Assembly (NCBI RefSeq): GCF_045055655.1
Contig: NZ_JBANFI010000001.1
Location: forward strand, 620,001 to 684,000
From: Marinospirillum alkalitolerans
GTDB lineage: Bacteria > Pseudomonadota > Gammaproteobacteria > Pseudomonadales > Halomonadaceae
Direction: 5' to 3'
DNA: 64,000 nt
In this document: positions 35,908 to 44,963 of the stretch, one piece after another
Layout: every line of letters begins with the position of its first letter
How positions within the stretch are numbered: position 1 is the stretch's first letter
The notes under the pieces: generated by a model
Seen by the model: the letters and a program-made list of their open reading frames with translations, nothing else
Database searches by the model: none
What the model was told of the DNA's origin: nothing
Program-made: the position numbers and the translations under genes

Positions 35908-37551
35908 ATGCGTTATTTGGCTTCTCCCCTCGTGTATCCCCATGTAGTCGGGTTGTTGATCGGTACGATTTTCTTTGCCTTTTCGTTGACGCCTTCTTTG
36001 CTACCCAGACCGATTTTGATCCAAGGCATCTTGTCTGGCTTGTCCTTCTCTGCTGGCTATGGATTGGGCAGTGTCTTGCTCTGGCTCTGGTCCTATTTGC
36101 AGCTGCCAAGCCCTCATCTGCGCTGGGCGCGCGCGATTCAGCTGGTCGCCAGTGTCCTGTGCTTGATCTTTGTGCTGCATTTCGCTTGGCAGGCAGCTGA
36201 GTGGCAAAATGCACTGCGCGGCATGATGGGGTTGGAACTGCTGACCGACAGCCAGCCGTTTTATCTTGGACTGATCGTGGCGCTGGTGTTTTTGCTGATG
36301 CTGGCAGTGGCACGCTTGTTCAAATGGGCTCTGCATGCGCTGGCAGTGCGTTGGCAGCATTATATTCCGCCGCGCATCTCTTACCTGACCAGCTTTGTTG
36401 TGGTGTTGCTGCTCTTCTGGTCGGTGATCGATGGGGTGCTGATCAACAGTTTGATGCGTACCGCCAACAACTCCTTTAAACAGCTTGATGCCTTGATTGA
36501 CGACCACTTGCCACGCCCGACGGCGGCATATCAGACGGGCAGTCAGGCTTCATTGATGAGCTGGGAAGAGCTGGGACGTCAGGGGCGACGCTTTGTGGCG
36601 GGTGGACCGGGCGAGGCAGGTTTGCATGCGTTTTTCGGCCAGGAAACAGCCGCACCTGTGCGTGTTTATGTGGGGTTGGCTTCAGCAGAAACACCGCAGC
36701 AGCGTGCTGAGCTAGCTTTGCAGGAACTCAAGCGCAGCGGTGGTTTTGAGCGCTCGCTGCTATTGCTGATCACCCCGACGGGAACAGGCTGGATCGATGC
36801 CTCCTCGATTGATACGCTGGAATATCTGCATCGTGGTGATGTCGCGAGTGTGGCTGTTCAGTACTCCTACTTGAATAGCCCGCTCACGATGATGACCAAT
36901 CAGGCTTATGGTGAAGAAACAGCTCGAGCCGTGTTTTCGCGTATTTATGGCTATTGGCGTGAGCTGCCAAGGGAGAGCCGTCCGCGTCTTTATTTATCTG
37001 GGATTAGCCTGGGATCACTGAATTCGGATCGCTCCTTTGATCTGTTCGATATTATTGATGATCCTTTTCACGGTGCGCTTTGGGCGGGGCCTCCCTTTCG
37101 CAGTAACACCTGGCGACGTGTGACAGCCCAGCGGGATGCTGATTCACCTGCTTGGTTGCCCAGCTTTCGAGGTGGCGCGGTGGTACGTTTTATGAACCAA
37201 GAGCAGGGATGGGATCACGCCCGTGAAGATTGGGGCAGCTTTCGCTTGCTCTATCTGCAATATGCCAGTGATCCGGTCACCTTCTTCAGCCCCGGCATTG
37301 CCTGGACGGAGCCCGACTGGATGAAAGCCCCTAGAGGGCCGGATGTCTCGCCTGATCTGCGCTGGTTTCCGCTGGTCACGATGCTCCAGCTGGGTGCTGA
37401 TACCATGTTTGGTATCGCGCCCAAGGGTTTTGGCCATGAGTATGCGCCCGAGCATTATATTGATGCGTGGCTCGGGCTGACGGAACCAGAAGGCTGGGAT
37501 GAGAGGAGTATCCAGCGGCTGAAAGCCCTATTTCAGGCACAGCGGAATTGA
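35908..37551 (+). CDS. membrane-anchored alpha/beta hydrolase (Abhydrolase_9 type)
   Basis: A 547-residue protein with about five N-terminal membrane segments (residues 8-205) and a C-terminal alpha/beta-hydrolase domain. The probable nucleophile is Ser367 in SGISLGS, with FDIIDDPFHGALWAGPPF shortly after and a likely acid/His pair in the SPDLRWFP and GFGHEY regions. The arrangement matches the alpha/beta-hydrolase family with a conserved N-terminal membrane domain, seen in actinobacteria and proteobacteria, whose substrate is unknown. ATG 35908 is chosen by membrane-segment spacing; 35881 and 35848 are alternatives. No partner gene is evident. Confidence 0.85.
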   Translation: MRYLASPLVYPHVVGLLIGTIFFAFSLTPSLLPRPILIQGILSGLSFSAGYGLGSVLLWLWSYLQLPSPHLRWARAIQLVASVLCLIFVLHFAWQAAEWQNALRGMMGLELLTDSQPFYLGLIVALVFLLMLAVARLFKWALHALAVRWQHYIPPRISYLTSFVVVLLLFWSVIDGVLINSLMRTANNSFKQLDALIDDHLPRPTAAYQTGSQASLMSWEELGRQGRRFVAGGPGEAGLHAFFGQETAAPVRVYVGLASAETPQQRAELALQELKRSGGFERSLLLLITPTGTGWIDASSIDTLEYLHRGDVASVAVQYSYLNSPLTMMTNQAYGEETARAVFSRIYGYWRELPRESRPRLYLSGISLGSLNSDRSFDLFDIIDDPFHGALWAGPPFRSNTWRRVTAQRDADSPAWLPSFRGGAVVRFMNQEQGWDHAREDWGSFRLLYLQYASDPVTFFSPGIAWTEPDWMKAPRGPDVSPDLRWFPLVTMLQLGADTMFGIAPKGFGHEYAPEHYIDAWLGLTEPEGWDERSIQRLKALFQAQRN

Positions 37552-38078
37552 TGTCACGGCAGCCAGCAGGCTGAATTTCTCTTTTTCATCGCTGGATTTT
37601 TCTCAGTGCATCTTAATAGGTGCACTTTTCACTTCTTATTGTTCACGCTTGATTCCTCTTGCGCCTCGGCCGTCCTGCACAGAAATCAGTCATCTTATCT
37701 GACTCATCAGTCATCTATTCTGTCATCAAAGCTTCACACTCAGCGCTTATTTTTGTAGTATAAAAATTGAATGAACGTTCAATAAAAAATATAAGTAGCT
37801 CATTTATTTAGGTTTTTGAATAAAGTCTATGGTTGAGGGGCCTGGTGTCCTGATCTTTTAGGCCTGTTCATGTCTTTTGCTCCTGTGCTGAGACGCCTGT
37901 CTGGCTCAGCGAGTCACGCATCGCGCCTGCGGTGTCACCCATGTTACGCGATCGAAGGCTGTGTGCCGGGTCAGCGAATGAGGATCAAGAAAAGGATGGT
38001 GATGTTGGATAGCTTGCCCTCTAGTGGAACAGACCTTTACAAGATGCGATTAGGTGCTGGTGTCGCAGAGGTGGATAT
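37552..38078 (+). other. 527-bp intergenic region before the HAD-ABC operon
   Basis: No convincing gene. It holds a weak hairpin (AGTGCA/TGCACT, 37605-37626, then TTTTC) that could end the hydrolase transcript and an imperfect direct repeat around CAGTCATCT (near 37686-37728). An A/T-rich tract at 37740-37860 contains a possible -10 TATAAA and the palindrome TGAACGTTCA. The last 200 bases are a leader before ATG 38079; a 70-codon frame there (37870-38082) lacks a ribosome site. Confidence 0.5.
37768..37783 (+). promoter_or_regulatory. palindromic operator-like site
   Basis: TGAACGTTCA (37772-37781) is a perfect 10-bp palindrome inside TTGAATGAACGTTCAA, flanked by A/T-rich sequence and next to a TATAAA box. 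Such sites are typical of TetR-family operators; the core resembles BetI boxes as I remember them. It may control the operon starting at 38079. Confidence 0.4.
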
Positions 38079-38846
38079 ATGACTCAGGTACGTATTGCTC
38101 AGCAGATCTACGATGTTGATGCCTTGCTCTTCGATAAGGATGGCACCCTGCTGAACTTGAATACCCTCTGGTGCCCTTGGTTGGATGCGGTGGTGGCGCA
38201 GCTTGGTCAGGCGTCAAGCGCACCCACGCCTGCCGATTTTGATCTGGCATTGGGCGTGTACAAGGCAGAACAGGGGCGGGTGATTGATCCGACAGGGCCC
38301 TTGGCGATTGGCTCGATGGATGATGTGCTGACGATCCTGGCGCAGGTGCTCTATCAGCAGGCGGGTTATGGCTGGAATGACGCGCTGCGCTGTGTGCATC
38401 TGGCGCGTATGGCCGCAGAGTCTGCCTTGAATTGGGCAGAGTGGATTCAACCCCTGGCTGGCGTGCAGTCTTGGATTGCCGCTGCGCAGGCCGCTGGGCT
38501 GCGCTTGGGTGTGGTGACCTCGGATGATCAGGCCAGTGCCTTGACACATTTAAAAGCGCTGCAACTGGATCAGGCCATGTCGGTAGTCATCGGTCATGAT
38601 CAGGTCGAACAGGGCAAACCCTTCCCACAAATGGTCGAACGTGCCTGTCAGCAGCTGGGCGTCTTGCCAGAACGAACGCTGCTGTTTGGTGATTCGAATG
38701 GCGATATGCAAATGGCACAAGCGGCGGGTTTGCTGGCCGGTATTGGTATCGCCCCTGAAGATCAGCGTTCACATCTTAGCGCAGCACAGCAGGTGATTGC
38801 TGATTATACCGACTGCGCCCTTCTCGATTCATTCTCATCATCATAA
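38079..38846 (+). CDS. HAD-family phosphatase (phosphoglycolate phosphatase-like)
   Basis: A 255-residue hydrolase. HAD motif I is LFDKDGTLLNLNT (about 15-27), motif II GVVTSDD near 145, the motif III Lys in HDQVEQGKPFP, and motif IV LLFGDSNGDMQMAQAAG near 200. A helical cap lies between motifs I and II, as in phosphoglycolate phosphatase relatives. The substrate is unknown. GAGGTGG precedes the ATG. It is the first gene of a tight operon with a peptide-type ABC importer (12 bases to the binding protein), so it may act on something the importer brings in. Confidence 0.88.
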   Translation: MTQVRIAQQIYDVDALLFDKDGTLLNLNTLWCPWLDAVVAQLGQASSAPTPADFDLALGVYKAEQGRVIDPTGPLAIGSMDDVLTILAQVLYQQAGYGWNDALRCVHLARMAAESALNWAEWIQPLAGVQSWIAAAQAAGLRLGVVTSDDQASALTHLKALQLDQAMSVVIGHDQVEQGKPFPQMVERACQQLGVLPERTLLFGDSNGDMQMAQAAGLLAGIGIAPEDQRSHLSAAQQVIADYTDCALLDSFSSS

Positions 38847-38858
38847 AGGACGACTCCA

Positions 38859-40463
38859 ATGCATGATCAAAAGAAGAAGCAACTGCAACATCTGAGTGAA
38901 CAAGCGCGTCAAGGCCAGCTTTCTCGGCGGGATTTTCTGGGCTATGCCGCCGCTTTAGGCGTGAGCCTGCCGCTTTCCGGCGGCCTGTTTGCTGCCAGCC
39001 CTGCGGTGCAGACACCGATCAAGGGCGGCACACTGCGCGCGGGGATGCAGGGAGGTGAGTCAACCGATAGTCTCGATCCCGCCAGTTGGACCAGTCAGGT
39101 GCAGCACTCTTTTGGTCAGTCTTGGGGAGAAACCCTGACCAATCTTTCGCCAGAAGGTGAGTTGATCCCACGTCTTGCTGAATCGGTGAGTGCCACGCCA
39201 GATGCACGCACCTGGACTTTCAACCTCCGTCGCGGCGTGCTTTTTCATCACGGTGAAGAGATGACCTCTGCTGATGTGGTCGCCACCTTGCAGCGCCATT
39301 CGGATGAAAACTCGCAATCTGGAGCGCTGGGCATTATGCGTGGCATTCAGTCCATTGAGGCCAAAGGGCGTTATCAGGTCGAGGTGGTCGCCACTGAGCC
39401 TAACGCGGATTTGCCCTTTTTGATGTCGGATTATCACCTGATTATTCAACCTAACGGGGGGCGTGATCAGCCGGCAGCGGGCATCGGCACCGGCCCTTAT
39501 CGTGTGACGGAGTTTAACCCGGGGGTGCGTCAGCGAGCGGAGCGCTTTGAAGACTATTGGAATCTGGAAGAGTTTGGACATGCTGATGAGATCGAGATTC
39601 TGGTGATCAATGATCCTTCAGCGCGTGTTGCCGCGCTGCAAAGTCGTCAGGTGGATATGATCAACCGCGTTGAGCCGCGAATTATGGGCATGCTCAATCG
39701 CCTGAATCATGTGGTGCCGCGCAGTGTTTCAGGCCGTGCGCACTATGTTTTTGTTATGCACACAGATACCGCGCCTTTTGATAACAATGATCTGCGTATG
39801 GCGCTTAAACTGGCGATCGATCGCGAAGATATGGTGAATCGCATCCTGCGTGGTTATGGCACGGTGGGGAATGATATGCCGATTAACGCGGCCTACCCGC
39901 TCTTCTCCGATGATATTCCGCAGCGCAGTTTTGATCCGGATCGGGCACGCTACCACTATGCGCGCTCAGGCCATAGCGGACCGATTGTGCTGCGAACATC
40001 CGATACCGCCTTCCCCGGTGCAGTGGATGCCGCTCAGCTGTTCAGAGAAAGCGCGGCTCAGGCCGGAATTGATCTGCGCGTGCAGCGCGAACCCAGTGAT
40101 GGCTACTGGTCAGAGGTGTGGAATAAGCAGCCCTTCTGCGCTTCCTACTGGAGTGGCCGTCCCACGCAGGATCAGATGTATTCCACCGCTTATATCTCTG
40201 ATGCAGATTGGAATGATACCAATTTCCAGCGAGCTGATTTTGATCAGCTGGCGCGTCAGGCTCGCGGTGAGCTGGATCAGGAGCGGCGTCAGGCCCTGTA
40301 TCGTCAAATGGGGTTGATGGTGCGTGATGAAGGTGGACTGATTCTGCCGATGTTCAACGATTATCTAGAAGCCACCAGTGATCGTGTTGGCGGCTGGAAA
40401 CCCCATCCAATGGGAGAAATGTGCTCAGGTTATGCCTTATCTCAGTGCTGGTTAACGGCGTAA
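38859..40463 (+). CDS. Tat-exported ABC transporter substrate-binding protein (family 5)
   Basis: A 534-residue extracytoplasmic binding protein of the oligopeptide/dipeptide/nickel class. A twin-arginine signal, SRRDFLGYAAALGVSLPL (about residues 24-41), precedes cleavage near FAASPA. Family landmarks are KGGTLRAGMQGGESTDSLDPA, WTFNLRRGVLFHHGEEMTSADVVATLQRH and IGTGPYRVTEF. Tat export suggests the protein folds in the cytoplasm first. The ligand is not readable; peptides, opines or amino-acid conjugates are all possible. AAAGGA precedes the ATG. Confidence 0.93.
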   Translation: MHDQKKKQLQHLSEQARQGQLSRRDFLGYAAALGVSLPLSGGLFAASPAVQTPIKGGTLRAGMQGGESTDSLDPASWTSQVQHSFGQSWGETLTNLSPEGELIPRLAESVSATPDARTWTFNLRRGVLFHHGEEMTSADVVATLQRHSDENSQSGALGIMRGIQSIEAKGRYQVEVVATEPNADLPFLMSDYHLIIQPNGGRDQPAAGIGTGPYRVTEFNPGVRQRAERFEDYWNLEEFGHADEIEILVINDPSARVAALQSRQVDMINRVEPRIMGMLNRLNHVVPRSVSGRAHYVFVMHTDTAPFDNNDLRMALKLAIDREDMVNRILRGYGTVGNDMPINAAYPLFSDDIPQRSFDPDRARYHYARSGHSGPIVLRTSDTAFPGAVDAAQLFRESAAQAGIDLRVQREPSDGYWSEVWNKQPFCASYWSGRPTQDQMYSTAYISDADWNDTNFQRADFDQLARQARGELDQERRQALYRQMGLMVRDEGGLILPMFNDYLEATSDRVGGWKPHPMGEMCSGYALSQCWLTA

Positions 40464-40479
40464 ACGGGTCAAAAAACTG

Positions 40480-41439
40480 ATGAATGTCTTGGTCTTTAAA
40501 CTGGTTGCCCAGCGGATAGCGCTGGGCCTCCTGCTGCTTTTGGCTGTCTCTGCACTGATTTTTGCAGGCACAGAACTTCTTCCTGGGGATGTGGCGCAAT
40601 CCATTTTGGGCCAGTCCGCCACACCTGAGGCGGTGGCGAATTTACGCCGCGAAATGGGGCTGGATCAGCCCGCTCTACAGCGTTACTTCTCTTGGTTAGG
40701 TAGCGCCTTGCAGGGTGATTTTGGCGTCTCGCTGTCAAACCAGCGGGATATTGCTGAGGCCATCGGGGATCGCCTTGGCAATACACTGTTTCTGGCCTTT
40801 TGGACGGCATTGATTGCCGTACCGCTGGCGATCCTACTGGGTTTGCTCGCGGTGCGCTATCAGAATCGTTGGCCAGATCGTCTGATTTCTGGCAGCACCT
40901 TAACGGCCATCTCGCTGCCGGAGTTTTTTGTCGGCTATATCATGATCTATGTGTTTGCGGTGCATTTACAGTGGTTTCCTAGTCTTTCCACTGTGCACTC
41001 AGGCATGCCTTTGGGCGAGCGCTTGTATGCCATTGCGCTGCCGGTCGCCACGCTGACGCTGATTATTCTGGCGCATATGATGCGTATGACCCGCGCGGCC
41101 CTGCTGAATGTGATGCAATCTGCCTATATTGAAACGGCTGAATTGAAAGGGCTTTCAGGCTTGAAGGTCATCTGGCGACATGCCTTACCCAACGCGATTT
41201 CACCTGTGGTGAATGTGGTGATGATTAATCTGGCCTTCTTGGTGGTGGGTGTGGTGGTGATTGAGGTGGTGTTTGTTTATCCCGGCCTCGGCCAGTTTTT
41301 AATCGACCATGTTGCCCGTCGCGATCTGCCTGTGGTGCAAGCCTGCGGATTGATTTTTGCTAGCGTTTATATCTTGGTCAATATGCTGGCTGATGTGATC
41401 GCGATACTGGCCAATCCTCGCTTACGCCATCCCAAGTAA
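40480..41439 (+). CDS. DppB/OppB-type ABC permease
   Basis: A 319-residue inner-membrane permease with six membrane segments. The N-terminal ELLPGDVAQSILGQSATPEAVANLRREMGLDQP stretch is the OppB-type signature, and the EAA loop is in YIETAELKGLSGLKVIWRHALPNAISPV. It pairs with the next gene's product to form the channel. It starts 16 bases after the binding-protein gene without a strong ribosome site, so its translation may depend on coupling. Confidence 0.93.
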   Translation: MNVLVFKLVAQRIALGLLLLLAVSALIFAGTELLPGDVAQSILGQSATPEAVANLRREMGLDQPALQRYFSWLGSALQGDFGVSLSNQRDIAEAIGDRLGNTLFLAFWTALIAVPLAILLGLLAVRYQNRWPDRLISGSTLTAISLPEFFVGYIMIYVFAVHLQWFPSLSTVHSGMPLGERLYAIALPVATLTLIILAHMMRMTRAALLNVMQSAYIETAELKGLSGLKVIWRHALPNAISPVVNVVMINLAFLVVGVVVIEVVFVYPGLGQFLIDHVARRDLPVVQACGLIFASVYILVNMLADVIAILANPRLRHPK

Positions 41440-41453
41440 AGAGCCTGTTATCG

Positions 41454-42278
41454 ATGAATATCAAACAAATACCTTGGACCGCCTTGATCGGTCTGATCTT
41501 GACCATCCTGTTTGTGGTGGCTGCCATTTTTGCCCCTTGGATTGCACCCTATGATCGCAACGAGCTGGTGGGTGATCTGTGGGAACCTGCCTCGCACTAT
41601 GCCTGGCTGGGTACGGATAACCTGGGGCGGGATATCCTCTCACGTCTCATCTATGGTGCCAGAACAACACTGGCGATTGCCGCGTTGGCAACGGCCTTGG
41701 CTTTTACGCTGGGTTCGGTGCTGGGCATCTTGGCCGCCGTGCTGGGCGGTTGGGCCGATCAGCTGATGTCGCGTTTGGTCGATATGTTGATGTCGATTCC
41801 GACGCTGATTTTTGCTTTGGTGGTCTTGTCGGTGATGCCAGCCACGATTCCGATCTTGATTTTGGTCATGGGCTTGCTGGATTCAACACGGGTGTATCGC
41901 TTAGCCCGCGCAGTGGCGGTGGATATCCATGTGCAGGATTTTGTGGAGGCGGCTCGCTTGCGTGGAGAAAAGCGCAGCTGGATCGTGTTTCGCGAGATTC
42001 TGCCTAACGCCTTACCTCCGCTGGTTGCTGAACTGGGCCTGCGCTTTGTCTTTGCGGTGCTCTTTCTTTCTTCCTTATCCTTTTTGGGCTTGGGTGTTCA
42101 GCCACCTGAGGCAGACTGGGGCAGTCTTGTGCGTGAGAATCGTCAAGGTATCGCCTTTGGTGTGCCAGCGGCCTTGATTCCTGCTGCGGCCATTGCGCTG
42201 CTGGCGATCTCAGTCAATCTGGTCGCGGATTGGGTGCTGAAGCGGGCTACAGATTTAAAAGGAGGTCGCCGTGCCTAA
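41454..42278 (+). CDS. DppC/OppC-type ABC permease
   Basis: A 274-residue permease with six membrane segments. HYAWLGTDNLGRDILSRLIYGARTTL (about 42-67) is the OppC signature, and the EAA loop is in FVEAARLRGEKRSWIVFREILPNALPPL. It lies 14 bases after the DppB-type gene and overlaps the ATPase gene by 8 bases. Confidence 0.93.
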   Translation: MNIKQIPWTALIGLILTILFVVAAIFAPWIAPYDRNELVGDLWEPASHYAWLGTDNLGRDILSRLIYGARTTLAIAALATALAFTLGSVLGILAAVLGGWADQLMSRLVDMLMSIPTLIFALVVLSVMPATIPILILVMGLLDSTRVYRLARAVAVDIHVQDFVEAARLRGEKRSWIVFREILPNALPPLVAELGLRFVFAVLFLSSLSFLGLGVQPPEADWGSLVRENRQGIAFGVPAALIPAAAIALLAISVNLVADWVLKRATDLKGGRRA

Positions 42279-43908
42279 CCTGTTGCTTGAAATCAAAGAT
42301 CTGAAAATAGAAGTCACGGTGCAGGCGGCAGGTGAGGCGGCACGAGAAGTCACGCTGGTGGATGGCGTGAGTGCTTCTTTAGCGCGCGGGCAGGTGCTGG
42401 GCCTGATAGGTGAATCCGGTGCGGGTAAATCAACCCTGGGTTTAACGCCAGCTGGTTATGGGCGAGGTGGTGTGCGCATCACAGGTGGAGAAATCTGGCT
42501 GAACGGGCGCAATATCCTGCAAGAAACACCCAGTGGATTGCGCCAGTTGCGTGGCCGCGAGGTGACCTATGTCGCGCAATCCGCCGCCGCTGCTTTTAAC
42601 CCAGCGATCAAGCTGATCGATCAGGTCATTGAATCCACGCTCGAACACCAGCTGGCCTCCCCGTCAGAGGCCAAAAAGCGCGCGATAGATTTGTTTCGTC
42701 AGCTGGGGCTACCTGATCCTGAGCAGTTTGGTGAGCGTTATCCGCATCAGGTTTCAGGTGGGCAGTTGCAGCGTGCCATGACGGCCATGGCACTGTGCTG
42801 TGAACCTGATCTGATTATTTTTGACGAGCCCACCACGGCATTGGATGTCACCACACAGATCGAGGTCTTGGCCGCGATTAAAAATGCCATTCGTGAAACT
42901 GGGGTCGCCGCGTTATATATCACGCATGATCTGGCTGTTGTGGCGCAGCTGGCCGATGACATCATGGTGCTGCGCCAAGGACAGTGTGTTGAGTATGGCT
43001 CGGCTCGCCAGATTCTTGAAACCCCTCAGCAGGAATACACCCAAGCGCTGGTTTCTGTCCGCTCGATCACGCATCAAGCTCAGCAGCCAGATTCGCAGCC
43101 GCTGTTATCCATTCAGGATATTCATGCCGCCTATGGGCGAGATCAAAAAGCACCGAGCGTGCTCAAGGGCATCAATTTGGCACTGTCTGCGGGGCAGACT
43201 CTGGCGGTCGTGGGAGAATCTGGCTCGGGCAAATCAACGCTGGCGCGGGTGATCACTGGGTTATTGCCGCCACGCCAAGGGCAGATAGAGTTTGACGGTA
43301 TCCAGCTGGCCTCAGCGCTGGATCAGCGACCTAAGGCGCATCTGCGCCAGTTGCAGATGGTCTATCAGATGGCGGATGTGGCGATGAATCCGCGCCATAC
43401 CGTGGGTGACATCATCGGTCGCCCCCTCACCTTTTATTTTGGTTTGCGCGGCGAGAAAAGACGCCAGCGGGTGATGGAGTTGCTTGAGGCGATCGAAATG
43501 GGGGATGGCTATTATCACCGCTATCCTGCTGAGCTGTCTGGCGGTCAAAAGCAGCGTGTTTGTATTGCTCGCGCCTTGGCAGCAGAGCCCAAGCTGGTGA
43601 TCTGTGATGAGGTCACCAGTGCGCTGGACCCACTGGTGGCAGATGGCATCCTCAAGCTGTTGTTGAAGCTTCAGCAGCAGCAAAATGTGGCTTATCTCTT
43701 TATTACCCATGATCTGGCCACGGTGAAATCGATAGCAGATTCGATTGCCGTGATGTTTCAGGGCGAGGTTGTGCGTTATGGCACGAAGGAGAAGGTACTC
43801 AGCCCACCCTTTGATGCCTATACCGAAGAGCTCTTGTCCTCTGTGCCGCAAATGCGTCTTGGATGGTTAGAAGAGACGCTGGCGGCACGCGCGCAGCTGA
43901 CGTCATGA
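42271..43908 (+). CDS. fused dual ATP-binding protein of peptide-type ABC importer
   Basis: A 545-residue protein joining two ABC domains, equivalent to DppD plus DppF. The first has Walker A GESGAGKST (about 49-57), signature VSGGQLQRA and Walker B LIIFDEPTTALD. The second has GESGSGKST (about 316), signature LSGGQKQRV and LVICDEVTSALDP. The start is GTG 42271 with AAGGAGG, overlapping the permease gene by 8 bases. Both sites look intact, so both should hydrolyse ATP. It is the last gene of the operon; a hairpin follows. Confidence 0.93.
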   Translation: MPNLLLEIKDLKIEVTVQAAGEAAREVTLVDGVSASLARGQVLGLIGESGAGKSTLGLTPAGYGRGGVRITGGEIWLNGRNILQETPSGLRQLRGREVTYVAQSAAAAFNPAIKLIDQVIESTLEHQLASPSEAKKRAIDLFRQLGLPDPEQFGERYPHQVSGGQLQRAMTAMALCCEPDLIIFDEPTTALDVTTQIEVLAAIKNAIRETGVAALYITHDLAVVAQLADDIMVLRQGQCVEYGSARQILETPQQEYTQALVSVRSITHQAQQPDSQPLLSIQDIHAAYGRDQKAPSVLKGINLALSAGQTLAVVGESGSGKSTLARVITGLLPPRQGQIEFDGIQLASALDQRPKAHLRQLQMVYQMADVAMNPRHTVGDIIGRPLTFYFGLRGEKRRQRVMELLEAIEMGDGYYHRYPAELSGGQKQRVCIARALAAEPKLVICDEVTSALDPLVADGILKLLLKLQQQQNVAYLFITHDLATVKSIADSIAVMFQGEVVRYGTKEKVLSPPFDAYTEELLSSVPQMRLGWLEETLAARAQLTS

Positions 43909-43914
43909 TCATGA

Positions 43915-43945
43915 CTCCCTCGGTGTCGTCTCAACGCCGAGGGAG
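43915..43945. terminator. shared hairpin between convergent ABC operon and folE2
   Basis: CTCCCTCGG and CCGAGGGAG (9 bp) with a 13-base loop, between the two stop codons. No T-run on either side; it may work as a bidirectional 3' end structure. Confidence 0.5.
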
Positions 43946-43962
43946 AAGAGCGGCTTAGGCCA

Positions 43963-44880
43963 TCAGAAGGTCATCAACCACGGCCGAGGCGTGGCACGAC
44001 GGCTGAGCCAGCGACTGGCGATGGCATCATGCGCATGCAGGCTTTCAAAATGTGCCACCTGAATATGGGCTTCCAGCCATTGGCTGTCTTCTTCCATCAT
44101 CTGGGTGAGACGACGGGCCGCATCCTCACAAAACATCTGATTGGCCCCATTGCGTAGTGCAAAGGCCTGTTCATCTGTGCGCTTGACGGCAGTTTGCACT
44201 GGGGTCGCCAGCGTCTGCTCGGCACGCTGAAGATGATCGATCAGCTGCCAGGCTTTTGCCTGCTCAGCGGCTCGCCGCCAGCTGAGTGTCGCTTGGCTGC
44301 GTTGACTATGGGGTGTGGCCAGGCTGCCATGCGCTTGAATCCAGTGGCGGATGTCTTCACGCGCCACCAGCGGTTGGTGCGCAAAGTCGGCTTCCAGCGC
44401 TTCGGCCAGAGCATCGCGGGATAAGGCGGCCGAACAGGGGCAGGTCGAGGAGTAGAGCAGGCGGATCTGTTCCACCAGCTCGGTCTGCCCAGCTTGATGC
44501 GCAACAGTGATGCGCATGGGATAGGCTTGCCAGCCCTGATGTGGGCTGAGCAGCGCAGGGACAAGACGCAGCTGCTCCCATTCCAGCGTCAGGCTGAGTT
44601 GCTGGCTGCCAGAGCCTTGGGTTGCCAGAAGCTGCTCTGCTGCAGCCACCAGCCCTGCTGGAGTCAGCGAGGCTTGACCTAAGGCTTCTGCAAGACCGAG
44701 ATAAAGGCGTGACATATGAATGCCGCGCTGCTGACGATCGAGATCGACCGTCAGCGTGGCGCGCGCTTGTACTGGCTGATCATCAAATATCAGTTGCAGG
44801 GGAATACCTGCCATACCGACCTGATCCAAATACAGGCTTGAGTGGGTTTGGCTGGCGACATCGGGGAGAGAGGCGCTCAT
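43963..44880 (-). CDS. folE2: GTP cyclohydrolase FolE2 (type IB)
   Basis: A 305-residue enzyme that converts GTP to dihydroneopterin triphosphate for folate synthesis. It uses metals other than zinc, unlike FolE1. Landmarks are YLDQVGMAGIPLQL near residue 17, RGIHMSRLY near 52, the metal Cys in YSSTCPCSAALS, ATPHSQRSQAT, and FALRNGANQMFCEDAARR. AAGGAAGA precedes the ATG. A near-perfect Zur box lies 21-36 bases upstream, so the gene should be induced in zinc starvation. FolE2 backup of this kind implies a zinc FolE1 elsewhere in the genome. Confidence 0.95.
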   Translation of the reverse strand: MSASLPDVASQTHSSLYLDQVGMAGIPLQLIFDDQPVQARATLTVDLDRQQRGIHMSRLYLGLAEALGQASLTPAGLVAAAEQLLATQGSGSQQLSLTLEWEQLRLVPALLSPHQGWQAYPMRITVAHQAGQTELVEQIRLLYSSTCPCSAALSRDALAEALEADFAHQPLVAREDIRHWIQAHGSLATPHSQRSQATLSWRRAAEQAKAWQLIDHLQRAEQTLATPVQTAVKRTDEQAFALRNGANQMFCEDAARRLTQMMEEDSQWLEAHIQVAHFESLHAHDAIASRWLSRRATPRPWLMTF

Positions 44881-44900
44881 GATTCTTCCTTAGCTCAAAA

Positions 44901-44919
44901 GTGTTATCTTATAACATAT
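44901..44919 (-). promoter_or_regulatory. Zur box upstream of folE2
   Basis: TGTTAT-CTT-ATAACA (44902-44916) is a 6-bp inverted repeat with 3-base centre and matches the gammaproteobacterial Zur core TGTTATANTATAACA at every position but one. It overlaps the place expected for the -10 of folE2, so Zn-Zur binding should block transcription. Confidence 0.9.
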
Positions 44920-44963
44920 CTGGCCTTGGCGTCATCTGCTTCTGTGTTGAGCGTGGCTGTCGG

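Noticed and set aside
37870..38082. 70-codon frame ending in the ATG of the HAD gene
   Set aside because: No ribosome site, no recognisable protein features and Cys/Arg-rich composition; the ATGA overlap alone is weak evidence.
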